From contig JAQGDQ010000298.1 of NCBI GenBank assembly GCA_030141605.1, positions 261,001-288,526 on the forward strand: DNA of 27,526 bases. The letters run 5' to 3'. The notes below the pieces were generated by a model. That model was not told where the DNA came from and ran no database searches. It saw only the letters and a list, made by a program, of their open reading frames with translations. How positions within the stretch are numbered: the stretch's first letter is position 1; every line of letters begins with the position of its first letter. The position numbers and the translations under genes are program-made. This DNA is from Tubiluchus corallicola. Taxonomy: Eukaryota; Priapulida; Priapulimorpha; Priapulimorphida; Tubiluchidae. This document shows positions 16,551 through 27,526 of the stretch, piece by piece.

Positions 16551-17560
16551 AAACAAAAACAAATAAGAAAAAAATAATAATAAAAACATAAATGATACAA
16601 ATTATCAAAAAAGAACTGAAAATAAAAAATAATAAAGTTAGATACCTAAATCGAAACAAAAGAATTCAGTAATTAGGCTTATTATATGTAGTAGTTTCAA
16701 ATGGGGTCTTATTGACAGGGGAATTTGACCAAGGTTAGTGAGTAAAGTTAAAAACTGAGAGTATGGAAAGAAAAAAAGCTTAATTATCCGCTTATAAGGA
16801 ATATTGTAGCCCAAGCGTACAGAACATATAACAATTAATACAACACAGATGATAAAAATAATTACCGCTACAATGTTACACAGATGAGTTTTTATAACTT
16901 GTTACACAACTGTAACTAGATTTTATATAAACCATAAATGATTGCTAATATAAAAAGCTGATACCAGGAAAACTACAGTAACATTGTATGCTATACCAAA
17001 TGTTATCACAATGATGTTACATAAAGGAGTAATAATATTTCATAACATAATTGTATCTAGATTTTAGACAATAAAGGGTTCTTAGCCTGAAGGGATGATT
17101 CCAGAAAAACTATAATAATCTTGCATAATTTGACATAATCGACTACTCGCTATAAAGGCAAATTTGTCATTGCCATTTGGTATGTCAGAGAACGTTGGGA
17201 ACAAATTTTCAATATTATTTAAAAGTGTCAATCTATCGCCCTGATAACGTAAAAATTTCATGACTAAGTGGATTTCATCTTCGGTTTGCTTGATGTCATG
17301 TTAATTACAAATTCGCTAGATTGTATATGATGTGTGCACATCCGAGCGCGGCTCAGATTCCTCTGTACTACTTCAGTGTCTCATCATAGGTTTATTTTTG
17401 ATAATTAGCTAGATTCTGGTCTTGCCTCATCTATCTAGTCCTTCAGCGCCGGATTCTGACTCGCGGAGTACTAAACAGCGTGGAAAAACCCTGCAAAACA
17501 CCGTAAACACCCGGCGCTACTATTTGTGAGAAAGGGAAATACTCGTAGGTGTAACTCCTG

Positions 17561-17757
17561 TAAAGGAAGACAAGATGATTTTTCATAAACCGCCCCATTT
17601 TCAAATCCGAAAAAAGTATACATTTTAACAACAATAAATAGTGCAAAAGCGTTTCTGATAATGAAATAATAAATTAAAAACTTAATTAACGGCGGACGAG
17701 CCCAACTATTGATGACATCACAAACGAACATAATTTCCAACAGTAAAAACATTCCAC
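17561..17757 (-). repeat. Dispersed ~197-bp repeat, copy 2 in right arm
   Basis: Mirror of 13274-13470. Confidence 0.75.
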
Positions 17758-18567
17758 ATTGACTACAAGAATATAAATGCATAAATATCTAACACAGTAA
17801 AACGTATACTACATTACTAGCAACACAGTAGTATACTTCGTACTTCATACACTGTTTTTATTTGCATAACAATATTAACGTTCTCTTAGCAAACGCTGAG
17901 GAATACAGCAGTAAAAGCTAAAAGTCTGCGAATGGCAATTGTGAAAATTAGGCCCATATCAAAGGCTTTGCTTGATTAATTTTTGTGCGTTGATGAAGGC
18001 TTTTTGAGCATCGTAATAACGGCGATCATATTATACTGCGCAACTGCTGTCTGCATTTTACGATGAATTTAATGGGATTAAAGCATGGGTCACACCTGAG
18101 GCTGTGAAGCGTACAGCATTTGAGTAGAAAAGTTATATTAAGACGTAACAGTTGATCAATACTGTTTTTCCACAGCTAGTTCTTTGGGTTTTTATTGCTC
18201 TGTAATCTATGCAACTTGATTTGAATTTCAACATGTCATTCGCTCATTCGTGAAAACAAATACGTCTTACTGCGCAAGCGCAGGACGTGAGGCTATCATG
18301 TAGACGGGCTTGTTGACTGCAACAGCAATCTGACACTTCATAAACCTCTTCTATCCAGTACTGGACGTTTGAAACCCTGAAGTCAATAGATGTTTACGTT
18401 TTGAGGTTGTCCAGGATGTAATTCTTGAATAATTTAAAAAATTAAAAATGACGCACTTAAGTCGTTAAGCTCATAATTGAATCATCTCATTATACAGCTA
18501 TCATCTTCAATTAATGTTCCTTTTCTTGCTTACTTGATTACTTTTTATAGGGATTTATTGCATCAGA

Positions 18568-18875
18568 AAGACTGAAACGATTGGTCTACAATTCAGTATT
18601 ATCTTACGAAATACATTATGTGAAATGGCACTTTCATTTTGTTTAAAATCGAATATACCCCCGATTTCTCATTCGTATAATAAAATGGGTAGACAATATG
18701 TATTGATCAGAGTTTTAGCTACTATGTCATTACGATTATGGCCCATACTTGAGAGAATGCTATTCACGGAACCAATACATTTCCTTTTTAACCTTGAAAC
18801 ATCAATAGAAAAATGAGTTGTCAAAATATTCAATGCCTTACTAATTAAAGGAAGACATAAGTCACCTAGTATGTC
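18568..18875 (-). pseudogene. LINE reverse transcriptase fragment, right-arm copy
   Basis: Mirror of 12156-12463, with the same internal stop, so it was already dead before the arms were duplicated. Confidence 0.65.
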
Positions 18876-18989
18876 GGGTTTGCTTTACTGTTATTACTTA
18901 AACTTATAAAGTGTTACAAAGAAATTTACAAAAAACTGTCCACAGATCACAAAGTTAATTTATACCATCGCTGTATAGAAATTTTTAGG

Positions 18990-19125
18990 CGAGATGGTAG
19001 CCGCCATTCGATTTAAAATTATGACGTAACTAGTGGACTTGTAGACTTCGTAAGCGCATCGTGGCTTTCCGTAAATGAAAGTTAATTTTGGCCCCCATTA
19101 CAAGTTTCTCTTGTTGTTTTTACAG
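18990..19125 (+). promoter_or_regulatory. Possible promoter / 5' leader region of the 402-aa gene (right)
   Basis: Contains GCCGCCATT (19000-19008, YY1-like) and TGACGTAA (19022-19029, CRE-like), then a pyrimidine-rich TTGTTTTTACAG acceptor ending at 19125. Whether the leader is cis-spliced or a trans-spliced leader is joined cannot be told from this. The mirror is at 11906-12041. Confidence 0.3.
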
Positions 19126-19174
19126 TGGAAATCAACTGTGGAAGAGAAGTGAATGATATGCAGTATTGAATAAA

Positions 19175-22100
19175 ATGGCTTCCGCTCCGACCGAAGAAAC
19201 CACAAATGATAATAAACAGAAAGACAAAGGCGAACTCATCCCGTTATTATTCAGGTGTGACTTGGTGTGTTTTTTACTTCTCCTATATTCGAGGCAAACC
19301 TCGCAGCTTTAATTTTGGTACCTCATTTGATGAAGCTGCAAAACTGCGATACACACAGCGATCGTAAGCCCCACAGCTGCCACTAGCAAAGCATACAAGT
19401 TTTTTTGGGGAAGAAGAAAGAGCCAAGAGGCTGCTTTATCTTTTAACAGCGAGGGCACCGGGAATGGTTTCCAAATGAAGCCACATGTCAAAACAACTTT
19501 GCTGTTAAAAACAGGTTAATGAACTTAGAAAAACCAAGACGTTCTTGAAGTTTCCTCACAGAATTTATTATTGGTATTTACATTACAGTACAAAAACATA
19601 CATATAGTAAAACAACAACAAAATACAAAAGTACAAAAGAGAGCTATTACATTATAGCTAAAAAACACATAACAAATAAGAAATATATATATAATTTTAG
19701 TATAGATACAGTTAGCGTATCATGAAAGAATAATAAATAATGTTATCAATATTTACATGTTAGTACTATTTACTCCGTTTTTAATACTTGAAAATGTAAT
19801 GGGCGACTATTTTGGCTATACCTCAGTCGTTACCTCCCCATTGTGAATTTTAGCTTTTCATTGTCGTTCAAGTTAATGAAATTGCTATTGATGCTTGTCA
19901 TATCGAAATAAAAAGAATGTGTTAACGATTGGTAAGACAACAGCGCTGTCAATAAAACAAAAAATGAGTTTCCTCTTCTACTTGTTGGCTGTCACAATGT
20001 TGACAGATTCTCATATTCACAGGTATTTGAGGTTGTTGGTGTCCTCCCATTTTCTACATGTAAGTTATGCGCACTTATTCGCAGCTTCGTAAACAAGATT
20101 TTTCACATTTGTTGTTCGTAAAATGTAAATAGTTTTCTTACTTAAATTCTGATTTAAATTTGCAGTAAGTGCGCAGTTTAGTGTTTTCATAAACACAAGT
20201 ATTGTGGTGATTTTTATATAGAATTTGTAACTACGGAGTTAAAACGTACTGCTAAACATAACAGGATTTCTATTTCGCGCAATATTAGTTTAGTTTTGGT
20301 AACATCATGCCCTGCCCAGACAAAACATGTGGGTTCAACTCCAAGTTTGTAGGCAAAGTTTTACGTTTTTTGCTACTTTACATTTTTAAGAGTTGCTGTT
20401 TAGTTCTTACCAAATTTAGGTTTGTTATCTTCCCTATTTGAATGTTCCGTAATTAGGAAAACGTGCAACTTTGCTTTGGGGGCAATAAATCTCATTCATC
20501 CTCACTAATCATGACTGCTATTTTTCATTTAAATAATCAAGAATCTAAAATTTAATATTTATGATAAAAAATCATCCTAACTTTTTCGGATATCACTAAG
20601 ATATATAGCTAAACAAGTAACTTCAAAATGCCAAAATCACTTAGCTTACATTCTAGTGGTGAGCATCGAACGTTTGAGTTCGAGTTTTTTTTAGTTCGAA
20701 TTCGATTTGAATCTAAAATTATAGATTTGAATAATTCAGCACTTCAACCACATTATCATTAATCATTTTCTTTATCATTAAAACGTTTGAGACATCATGC
20801 AATTAGCACAGTTTAGCTGTGATTTCTGTGCACAATTTTTAAACAAATTATTGATCATTGGTTTTACTGCATAGCAATATGCATGATCTTTGTAAGAGCA
20901 CTTGTTCCAGGGGTTCAAAAACTTGCTAAAAAATCTTTCAAACTCAATTCGAATCGAATTTGAAATACTAAAATTCGGTTTGATTCAAATTCGCTTTGTG
21001 GTAGAAAATGTTCACCCCGAGTATACACTATACAACGTTTAAAAGCATATTCGTGTTTGTTGCAGGCAGACAAGTCTAAAAATGGACAATACTAAGAAGA
21101 CGAAAGCAAAATCATCACTTCCTGCCGGTTCTATTTCTACTTCTGGTTCCGGTGGGACGTTAACCAAGCGGTTCTTCCGACAGTTTTCTTTTTCGGTACC
21201 CTCTAGTGGTCATGAACCAGAACCTCTCTGTCGCAAGAGTAGCAGCGAGACAAATTTATCTGGGAATGGAATCATGTGTACGAATGAGGACTTGCAGACC
21301 ATTGTGCAGACATTCCGCAATTTACGTGTCCGACGAAAAACCATTGCATGCTTGACCAATGCGAGACCACTTGACCACAGGAGGGCACTGAAGAAAAGAA
21401 CAAACTCTTGCTTGGATAGCTTAGAAGAAAGTCCAGCGACGTCACCCGAGATGTCCAGAGCTGCCGTAATAAATCCAGGTGCACCAGATGAATGTGAAAC
21501 TGATACAATAGCAGCTCCATATGGTATCAGAAACCCCCACAGAAGAAGCATAAGTGAAGGGTCATCAGCAGAAGGCTTTACAAGTGATGTCCAGATTCCA
21601 GGATGTTCTTCCAGAAGCATTTCCCACCCATCAAGAGCTTTCAAATTCAGAAGCAAAAGCGATCCAACCGTGAAATCTTTTCAAGAAGAAATGAAAAGTT
21701 CAAAAACGATCAAAAAACAGCAGCTCAAAGGTTCTGGCAGTGTTAAGGCGAGATCTCGCGAGTCGTCCACGTCATCAGATCTTGTAGAAACAATAGACGA
21801 AGTGGAGCCATCTATTTACCCAGAATGCTCAAATTCATGTAGTACAGATCCTGCTAGTAACAATGCAGGACAAGACAGTCACTCTAGGGGGCACACTGCA
21901 AAAAGTTATAATTACAAAATAATAGAGAACAATGGAGATGACAATGATCTTCTGTCAATTAAATGGGATGACACAAATTCTTTTGATGCCAGACTTTTAG
22001 GAGAAGCCATTCAGGTCCAGCTGGAGTCCAAGATGATAAAGACAAGACAGAAGAAGTTGCAAAGACGTCACTCAGTAGCCGGGTTGATGATCGATCAGAC

Positions 22101-22194
22101 GCGTCCAAATGCGTTTCAGTTAGGCAATTCTGAAAGATTAGGCATTTCACGTTTTGTTAGTAAAGTTAAAAATCAACCTGTGGCTTTCTTGTAA
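19175..22194 (+). CDS. Uncharacterised Ser-rich basic protein, 402 aa (right-arm copy)
   Basis: This is the inverted duplicate of the gene at 8837-11856. Exon 1 is 19175-19254 (donor GTGTGA at 19255) and exon 2 is 21066-22194 (acceptor ends at 21065, TAA at 22192-22194). The intron is 19255-21065, 1811 bp. The exon 2 protein is identical to the left copy over all 370 residues downstream of its internal Met. An acceptor-like TGTTTTTACAG ends at 19125, so the 5' UTR probably begins in an exon at 19126 joined to an upstream leader by cis- or trans-splicing. Identical coding sequence in both arms means either recent duplication, gene conversion, or two haplotypes of one locus assembled together. 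Confidence 0.7.
20654..21020. mobile_element. hAT-like MITE in the intron of the 402-aa gene (right)
   Basis: Mirror copy of 10011-10377, lying just upstream of the exon 2 acceptor at 21064-21065. Being in the same place in both arms, it predates the inverted duplication. Confidence 0.7.
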
Positions 22195-22606
22195 ATGAGG
22201 CTGAAGTCGGTTGCTATCTCGTAAATGTTGCAGATTGTTTATGACCCTCAGTAGTTTACTTGTCCCACAAATGTGAATTTGCTTGCCACCAGGAGCAGCA
22301 CTTGCCACAGCACTGAGTCACGCAATTTGCCCGACATCAGAAGAAACAACAAAATCTATTTTTGATTGCACATTATACCCTTAAACATATATAGGTTGCT
22401 CAAATCACACCGCACGTGCCATGCGACATACGAAGACACGTTCATCAATCATGCCAGTGGCACTACAACACAACTATTAAATTAGTGAATTAACAACGAA
22501 TGAAAAAATATCTTTCATTTGTAGTCACAACTCTTTATTACCGTGAATGCGCTTGCTTTTTTGTGTTTATTGAAATTGAAAATATAAAAACATCTTCAAC
22601 ACTTTC

Positions 22607-22612
22607 AATAAA
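22607..22612 (+). terminator. Poly(A) signal of the 402-aa gene (right)
   Basis: AATAAA about 410 bases after the stop at 22194; a GTTGTTGTG stretch follows about 12 bases downstream, which fits a GU-rich element. Confidence 0.5.
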
Positions 22613-22801
22613 ATCCCGTTGTAAAGTTGTTGTGCTCTATTTCATGTTATTATATTTTATTATATATTGTATTTATAACGATAGTTTATCAATGTTTGCT
22701 GTTTTTTAAATCATTCAATATGTGTAAATAATTCTTTGCTATAAAATAGTAATTTCTCTCATAAATCATGTCACTTGTTTTGCACACTTATGTATCTAAT
22801 A

Positions 22802-23164
22802 AGCCTTTTCATAGTTTCGTTGTGCGCACGCGCAATTGCTGTAGGTCAAAGGTTCAGTGTACCAAAGCAACGCGTCTTAGCTACAACCGTCACGTGACAT
22901 GTGGGTAAAGCAAAGCCCAGTGGAGTTACGTCAGTTATTTGGCGTGGACTTTATTTAATTATGCATTTATCTGTGCTGGATCTTCCTTGGGAACAAGAAA
23001 AAATCAACTAGGAAAGGTTCTTAGCTAGTGTTCGTCACTTTTTAGTAACTATTACAATAGCATGGACACGAGGCGTTGTCAAGTGTACACAGATGCGTTG
23101 TCTGATACACTTAACCTTTGACCTTTTCACGATTATCGTCAATTACTGGAACTATGAAAAGGCT
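22802..23164. mobile_element. TA-flanked MITE (family A), right-arm copy
   Basis: Mirror of 7867-8229, with the same TA flanks. It supplies TTTATT (AATAAA on the - strand) at 22950-22955 for the right MMP copy. Confidence 0.75.
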
Positions 23165-23434
23165 TATTGTGGATGCGGTGAGAGCTGACTGAAGGACAGA
23201 TGAACAAACAGCATTAAACTGAATCGGACAAGAAAACATTTTACCAAGATTTACGAGAATTGCGGATATTTGTAAAATTTTGGCAAACAATGTGTAAAAA
23301 ATGTGTGCACAATATAATGAGCAACCTCACAGTCCAACACTTCAGAACTGAGAAGTCGTCTTGTAGCAAGTAAAGCTTTCAGGTCTTTGACATTAACAAT
23401 TAATTCAAAAAATACTTATCTAGAAAAAATCTTA

Positions 23435-26400
23435 TTATAACATATGATACAATACAAGACACAGTATGTTTATCAGAGAGACCCGTAAGGAGTTCGTGCT
23501 GTCATAGTCAATTTCTTCAGTAGGAAATAGCCACTCTGAAGGAGAACATCCCATCCAGATCTCAGCAGAGTTTTGTGGATCCTGAGCGGCCATCAACCCG
23601 TTATCAAATTCCCAAAAGTAAAAACCCCTAAAGAAGTAGGTTTTCTCTGAAAAATAAGACAAATAACCGCTAGTTTATTCTTGGTATTGTTAACAAAAGA
23701 TGGCGCCACTTCTTGAGAAGGTTTATCTTCTAAGATATCCATCTTTTTATCTACTAAGTGTTAAAACTTTAATTAAACTAGTAACTAAGCTAGAGTAACT
23801 TCAGGAAAAAACACAATGGTCGAGAAGAAAGACAGAAAGAAAGAGAGAGAAGGAGAGTGAGTGAGTGAGTGAGCGAGTGAGTTAGAGAGAGAGAAATACA
23901 TAGAGAAAGAGAGAGAGAGAGAGGGAGAGAGAGAGAGAGAGATAGAGAGATAGAGAGAAGAAAGAGAGAGACTGAAAGAGAGTGGGAGAAAGAGCAAGAA
24001 AGGGGTGAGAAAGAGAAAAAGAAAATTTACCATTGTAAGTAAATGCAGCATCAAGATATTCTGGCACGTTCTTCCATACTGTCATGTCACGAGGATAATC
24101 TGGTTCTACTCGCCCATCTAAATCATCGTATCGCCAATAGATGGCACCACTAGATTAAATGTGAAAACTTGTGCTTCAGTACACATGAACCACAAAAGCT
24201 CTAGATATTTTTAAACAATTAAATTAAAAAACCCAACGTTTTTCTACTGACTAATGTTTATTTCTTGTTTGACGTTTTTTAAAAAATGCGTTTTTAAAAA
24301 TACATTTATTTTTGTCACTTCACTAATCATATTTTACTGTCTGACAAAATGCCTGATATTTTTACATGAAGTATCACAGCTAGGATTCATGTAAACTTGT
24401 TTAAAGGGAGACAAGATGATTTTTCATATATTACCCTATTTTCAAATCCGATAAAAAGTATACATTTTAACACGTTTAATACTGCAAAAGCGTTTCTGAT
24501 AATTAAATAATAGATTAAAAACTTATTAGCGACAGGCGAGCCCAACTATTGACGACATCACAAACTAACATAATTTCCAACAGTAAAAACATTCCACGGG
24601 CGTGTTGCGCGTGTTTGCGAAAGCGAAAATTGAAGTACAGTACTGCTGTAAGATATTCAGTGCGATGTAATAAAACTAGGCGAGTTTTAAAAAAAATATT
24701 TCAAATTTACCGCTGTGTTTACGCATGAGCTGACGAACGTGTGTAGTTCGTCACAAACTAATACATCTGAACTGAGAGGCACAGCACCTGTTTTTGTGCA
24801 ATGCGTTTCCGAAATGCAGGTGCTAGTGCCCATCTAACTAGCGAGTGGCGAAATGCGTGTAACAGCGAAGTATAAGTGGCGCGAACGTGAAATTGTGTTT
24901 GTGTCGTAATAATTCTTTCATGTAAGTCATTTTTGCAAAAAAAAATAGTATGTTTCCTTTCAATATTTTAAACAATAGGTTGTTTTGACCAACAGTTTAA
25001 GATTGGGTTCGATTTTTGCTTTAAAGTATATTTATAAATTTTGCAAGAGCTGAGCAATTAGTCCTATCTAAAACATGTGTCAACTACATTTTACGTAACA
25101 TTAAAGCTATATATGCTGACCTGTAGAGATATGTTTTACGATTATGGTCCCACACCATAGCTGCATCAATTTTGCGCAAGCGGGCAGGCAGCCCTAATGA
25201 GGTAATGTGTTTTGGGTATCCAGGCTGTAATCTATTTGCCTCAAACACCCAGTAATATCTACCTGTAGACGGAAAAGTTTTACATAAATGAGAATGTCTC
25301 GACAAATGAACAACAAAGTAAATATGCAAGCTTCTCTTACAACATTGATAAATAATACACGTTTAACTCGACTTTAAAATCTCTTAAGAACATTACGAAG
25401 TAATTGAGATCATTTCACGGTTTATTCTGTGAATTTTTTGAATGAAAGCACATAAAAAGATCTGGCAAATAGTGACTGAGTAGTGTTCAATTTTAATGTG
25501 AATATAGATATGTTGCAAACCGAATTACTTCACGAAGAACCTTAAGCAATTTCGCCTAACTTACAACACCAGATAAAAAGTTGTAAGGTTCATTATGTAA
25601 CAAAAGGCTCATTATGTAGCAAATTTTAAGTGTTTATGGAACAATTTTGCATCATTGTGTAACAGACATTTTCTAACAATAAAATGATGCATTATGTAAC
25701 GTTGTGTGGTGTGGTCTGTGGTTGGGCTTGACATGGTTTATTAATAGTAATTTTGTTTTTTAGATGTCTGTTGCATATCATTCTGTGCGAGATGTTAGGC
25801 GAATTGCTGGACTAGGACAGTTTCTTTCTGTTCTAGATGTGGGTCTGACTCTGGTTTAGTCTGATTTCATCTGCGGCTGCGCAGTCGGAAGTTTGGTCTG
25901 CTTTGAGATCTAATCCATCAATTGACTGTGAGCGGTCCGTCCGTCGCTACTCTGTGTTGAGTCAGGTCTGCCTCATGTGTCATCTGTGAGAGATCTGGAT
26001 CTGGCTCAGTTTGCTCTGAATGAGCCCAAATTGAAAAAATTTGCTCCATTAACCACGATGGCACGTGTACTTGTCAACAGTATGTTAGATGTCCTTGCGG
26101 AAGTAGTGCTGACAAGCCACTAGAATAGCAGTATCTAGTTTTTTGCTGGATTACTGCTGTGTTTACCTGTCTTGAGAGCAAATTTCCTTTATTTTAGAAT
26201 TCTGCCTGCCCAATGTCTACAATAGAGGTAATGGGTTTAAGGTGAATATGTGAAATCTTAACTTCGTACGATGGAACTTATTACTTGTGATGAAAATACG
26301 TGAAACTGCACAACACTAAGCATTTTCACAGTTCCAGCCATTGATGATGATCGTGAAAATGTCAAAGGTTAAGTGTAACAGACAACGCATTTGTGTAACC

Positions 26401-27526
26401 TTGCCTAGTTCATTTTTTCTTGTTCCCAAGCGAGATCCTGCTAGTAAATCACTCTACGCACAGACTACTGCATAATTAAGTAAAGTCCATGTAAAATAAT
26501 TGAAGTTACCGAATGCTTTGCTTTACACACATGTCACGTGGCAGTTATAGTTAAAAAGCGTTGCTGCGGTGCACTTAACCTTTGACCTATAGCAACTGCG
26601 CGTGTGCACAAGGAAACTGTGAGGAGGCTTATTTACCCAATAACGTGAGCCAAAACTATGGCTGTTCGGGACTGTTTGGAACCATTTTCCAATTTCTAAC
26701 ATTGGTAAACCTGTACCCTTATCAAACTAAATCAAGCTAAACCATTTGTCTGACAGTTAAGTTCAGACAGACCAGACGTTTCAGACAAGACCCCTGACAG
26801 GAAGATCTTTAATATAACCAAACCCAAGGCCAAGGCAAGAGCAAGCTGGAGCCAGACACACATCTAGAACGGAAGGAAACTGATTCAGACCTTTAATTAG
26901 ACTACATTCAGATCGTGATAAAATCCATCCACTGATCATGACAAAACCTGCGTTAATCTGTTACATAATGTATAATTTTTGTTACATAATGATTGTTACA
27001 TAATGATGCAAAAATTGTTACGTAATGACCTAAAATTTGTTACATAATGACTGTATAATTTTCGTTACATAGTGATTGTTACATAATGATACAAAAATTG
27101 TAACGTAATGATCTAAAATTTGTTACATAATGTATAATTTTCGTTATATAGTGATTGTTACATAATGATGCAAAAATTGTTACGTAATGATCTAAAATTT
27201 GTCACATAATGTATAATTTTCGTTACATAGTGATTGTTACATAATGGTGCAAAGATTGTTACGTAATGATCTAAAATTTGTTACATAATGTATAATTTTC
27301 GTTACATAGTGATTTTTACATGATGATGCAAAGATTGTTACGTGATGACATAAAATTTGTTAAACTGTTACGTAATGAGAATTTTGTGATTTAGTACACA
27401 ACGCATTGTTACATAACGTTACATTGTTACAAAATGAGCCAAACGTTACATGAACCTTAACACATCATTACTTGTACCTGCGAAGAAAACAATTTTTCCA
27501 TCTGGGCGCTGATAAACTGCGTCAAC
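23435..27526 (-). CDS. Inverted copy of the MMP 3' half (hemopexin exons), cut by window end
   Basis: These are reverse-complement copies of the last MMP exons: 27526-27478 (3' 49 bases of the blade I-II exon), 25262-25121, 24149-24031 and 23646-23435. All splice signals and encoded residues match the left copy. No catalytic exon lies within the window, so whether this copy is a full MMP or a hemopexin-only remnant depends on sequence beyond 27526. Its orientation is tail-to-tail with the right copy of the unknown 402-aa gene. Confidence 0.85.
23826..24023. repeat. GA-rich microsatellite, last MMP intron (right)
   Basis: Mirror of 7008-7205. Confidence 0.9.
24401..24597 (-). repeat. Dispersed ~197-bp repeat, copy 1 in right arm
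   Basis: Mirror of 6434-6630. Confidence 0.75.
26319..26629. mobile_element. TA-flanked MITE (family A), right-arm copy nested in the foldback-like element
   Basis: Mirror of 4406-4716. About four substitutions cluster in a 40-bp stretch relative to the left copy (around 4587-4607), denser than in most of the arm. Confidence 0.7.
26957..27435 (-). repeat. 79-bp tandem repeat array, right-arm copy
   Basis: Reverse-complement copy of the array at 3600-4078, seen as repeated GTTACATAATG blocks. Confidence 0.85.

Larger units (their letters stand above)
25584..27459. mobile_element. Foldback-like element, right-arm copy
   Basis: Mirror of 3576-5451, including the nested MITE (26319-26629) and the tandem array (about 26957-27435). 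Confidence 0.55.
15814..27526 (-). repeat. Right arm of the giant inverted repeat (continues past window)
   Basis: This is the reverse complement of 3509-15484 and is still matching at the last base of the window. It lacks the ~168-bp LINE tail found at 14485-14652, has a shorter hexamer microsatellite (about 280 versus 375 bp), and shows scattered SNPs relative to the left arm. Confidence 0.97.

Overview
This is animal nuclear DNA. It is AT-rich, carries several microsatellites, non-LTR retrotransposon remnants and short DNA transposons, and contains intron-split genes with GT-AG junctions. The one gene I can name by family is a matrix metalloproteinase (MMP) with a hemopexin domain, a domain combination typical of animals. 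Gene and intron sizes suggest an invertebrate; a tunicate would fit, but that is a guess.

Layout. Positions 1-1236 are intron or upstream sequence of the MMP. From 1237 to 7596 (+ strand) lie the last six coding exons of the MMP: the zinc-binding catalytic exon, a Thr-rich hinge that runs into the hemopexin domain, and the remaining hemopexin blades ending in a hydrophobic tail. All reading phases agree (1001 bp plus one missing upstream base = 334 codons including stop). Tail-to-tail with it, on the - strand, is a two-exon gene of unknown function (8837-11856; predicted 402 aa, Ser-rich and basic). The stretch from 12 kb to 15.5 kb holds a broken LINE reverse-transcriptase fragment, a LINE 3' tail and a long TATGTC hexamer microsatellite.

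The dominant feature is a giant inverted repeat. Everything from 3509 to 15484 returns in reverse complement from 15814 to the window end (27526), with paired positions summing to 31035 (outermost), 31031 (most of the arm) and 31298 (nearest the centre). The arms are about 12 kb each, nearly identical, and separated only by a 329-bp hAT-like MITE whose terminal inverted repeats sit exactly at the arm boundaries. The unknown gene therefore occurs twice, head-to-head across the centre. The 3' hemopexin half of the MMP also occurs twice, at the outer ends. The right arm runs off the window, so its true end is not visible.

The arms are not perfect copies. They differ by scattered SNPs, a dense patch of differences near 6.05-6.24 kb, a 4-bp indel, microsatellite length, and a ~168-bp LINE tail present only on the left. 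This rules out a simple single-molecule read-through artefact. It fits either a real palindrome (ancient or homogenised by gene conversion) or an assembly that joined two haplotypes head-to-head. The sequence alone cannot decide between these.
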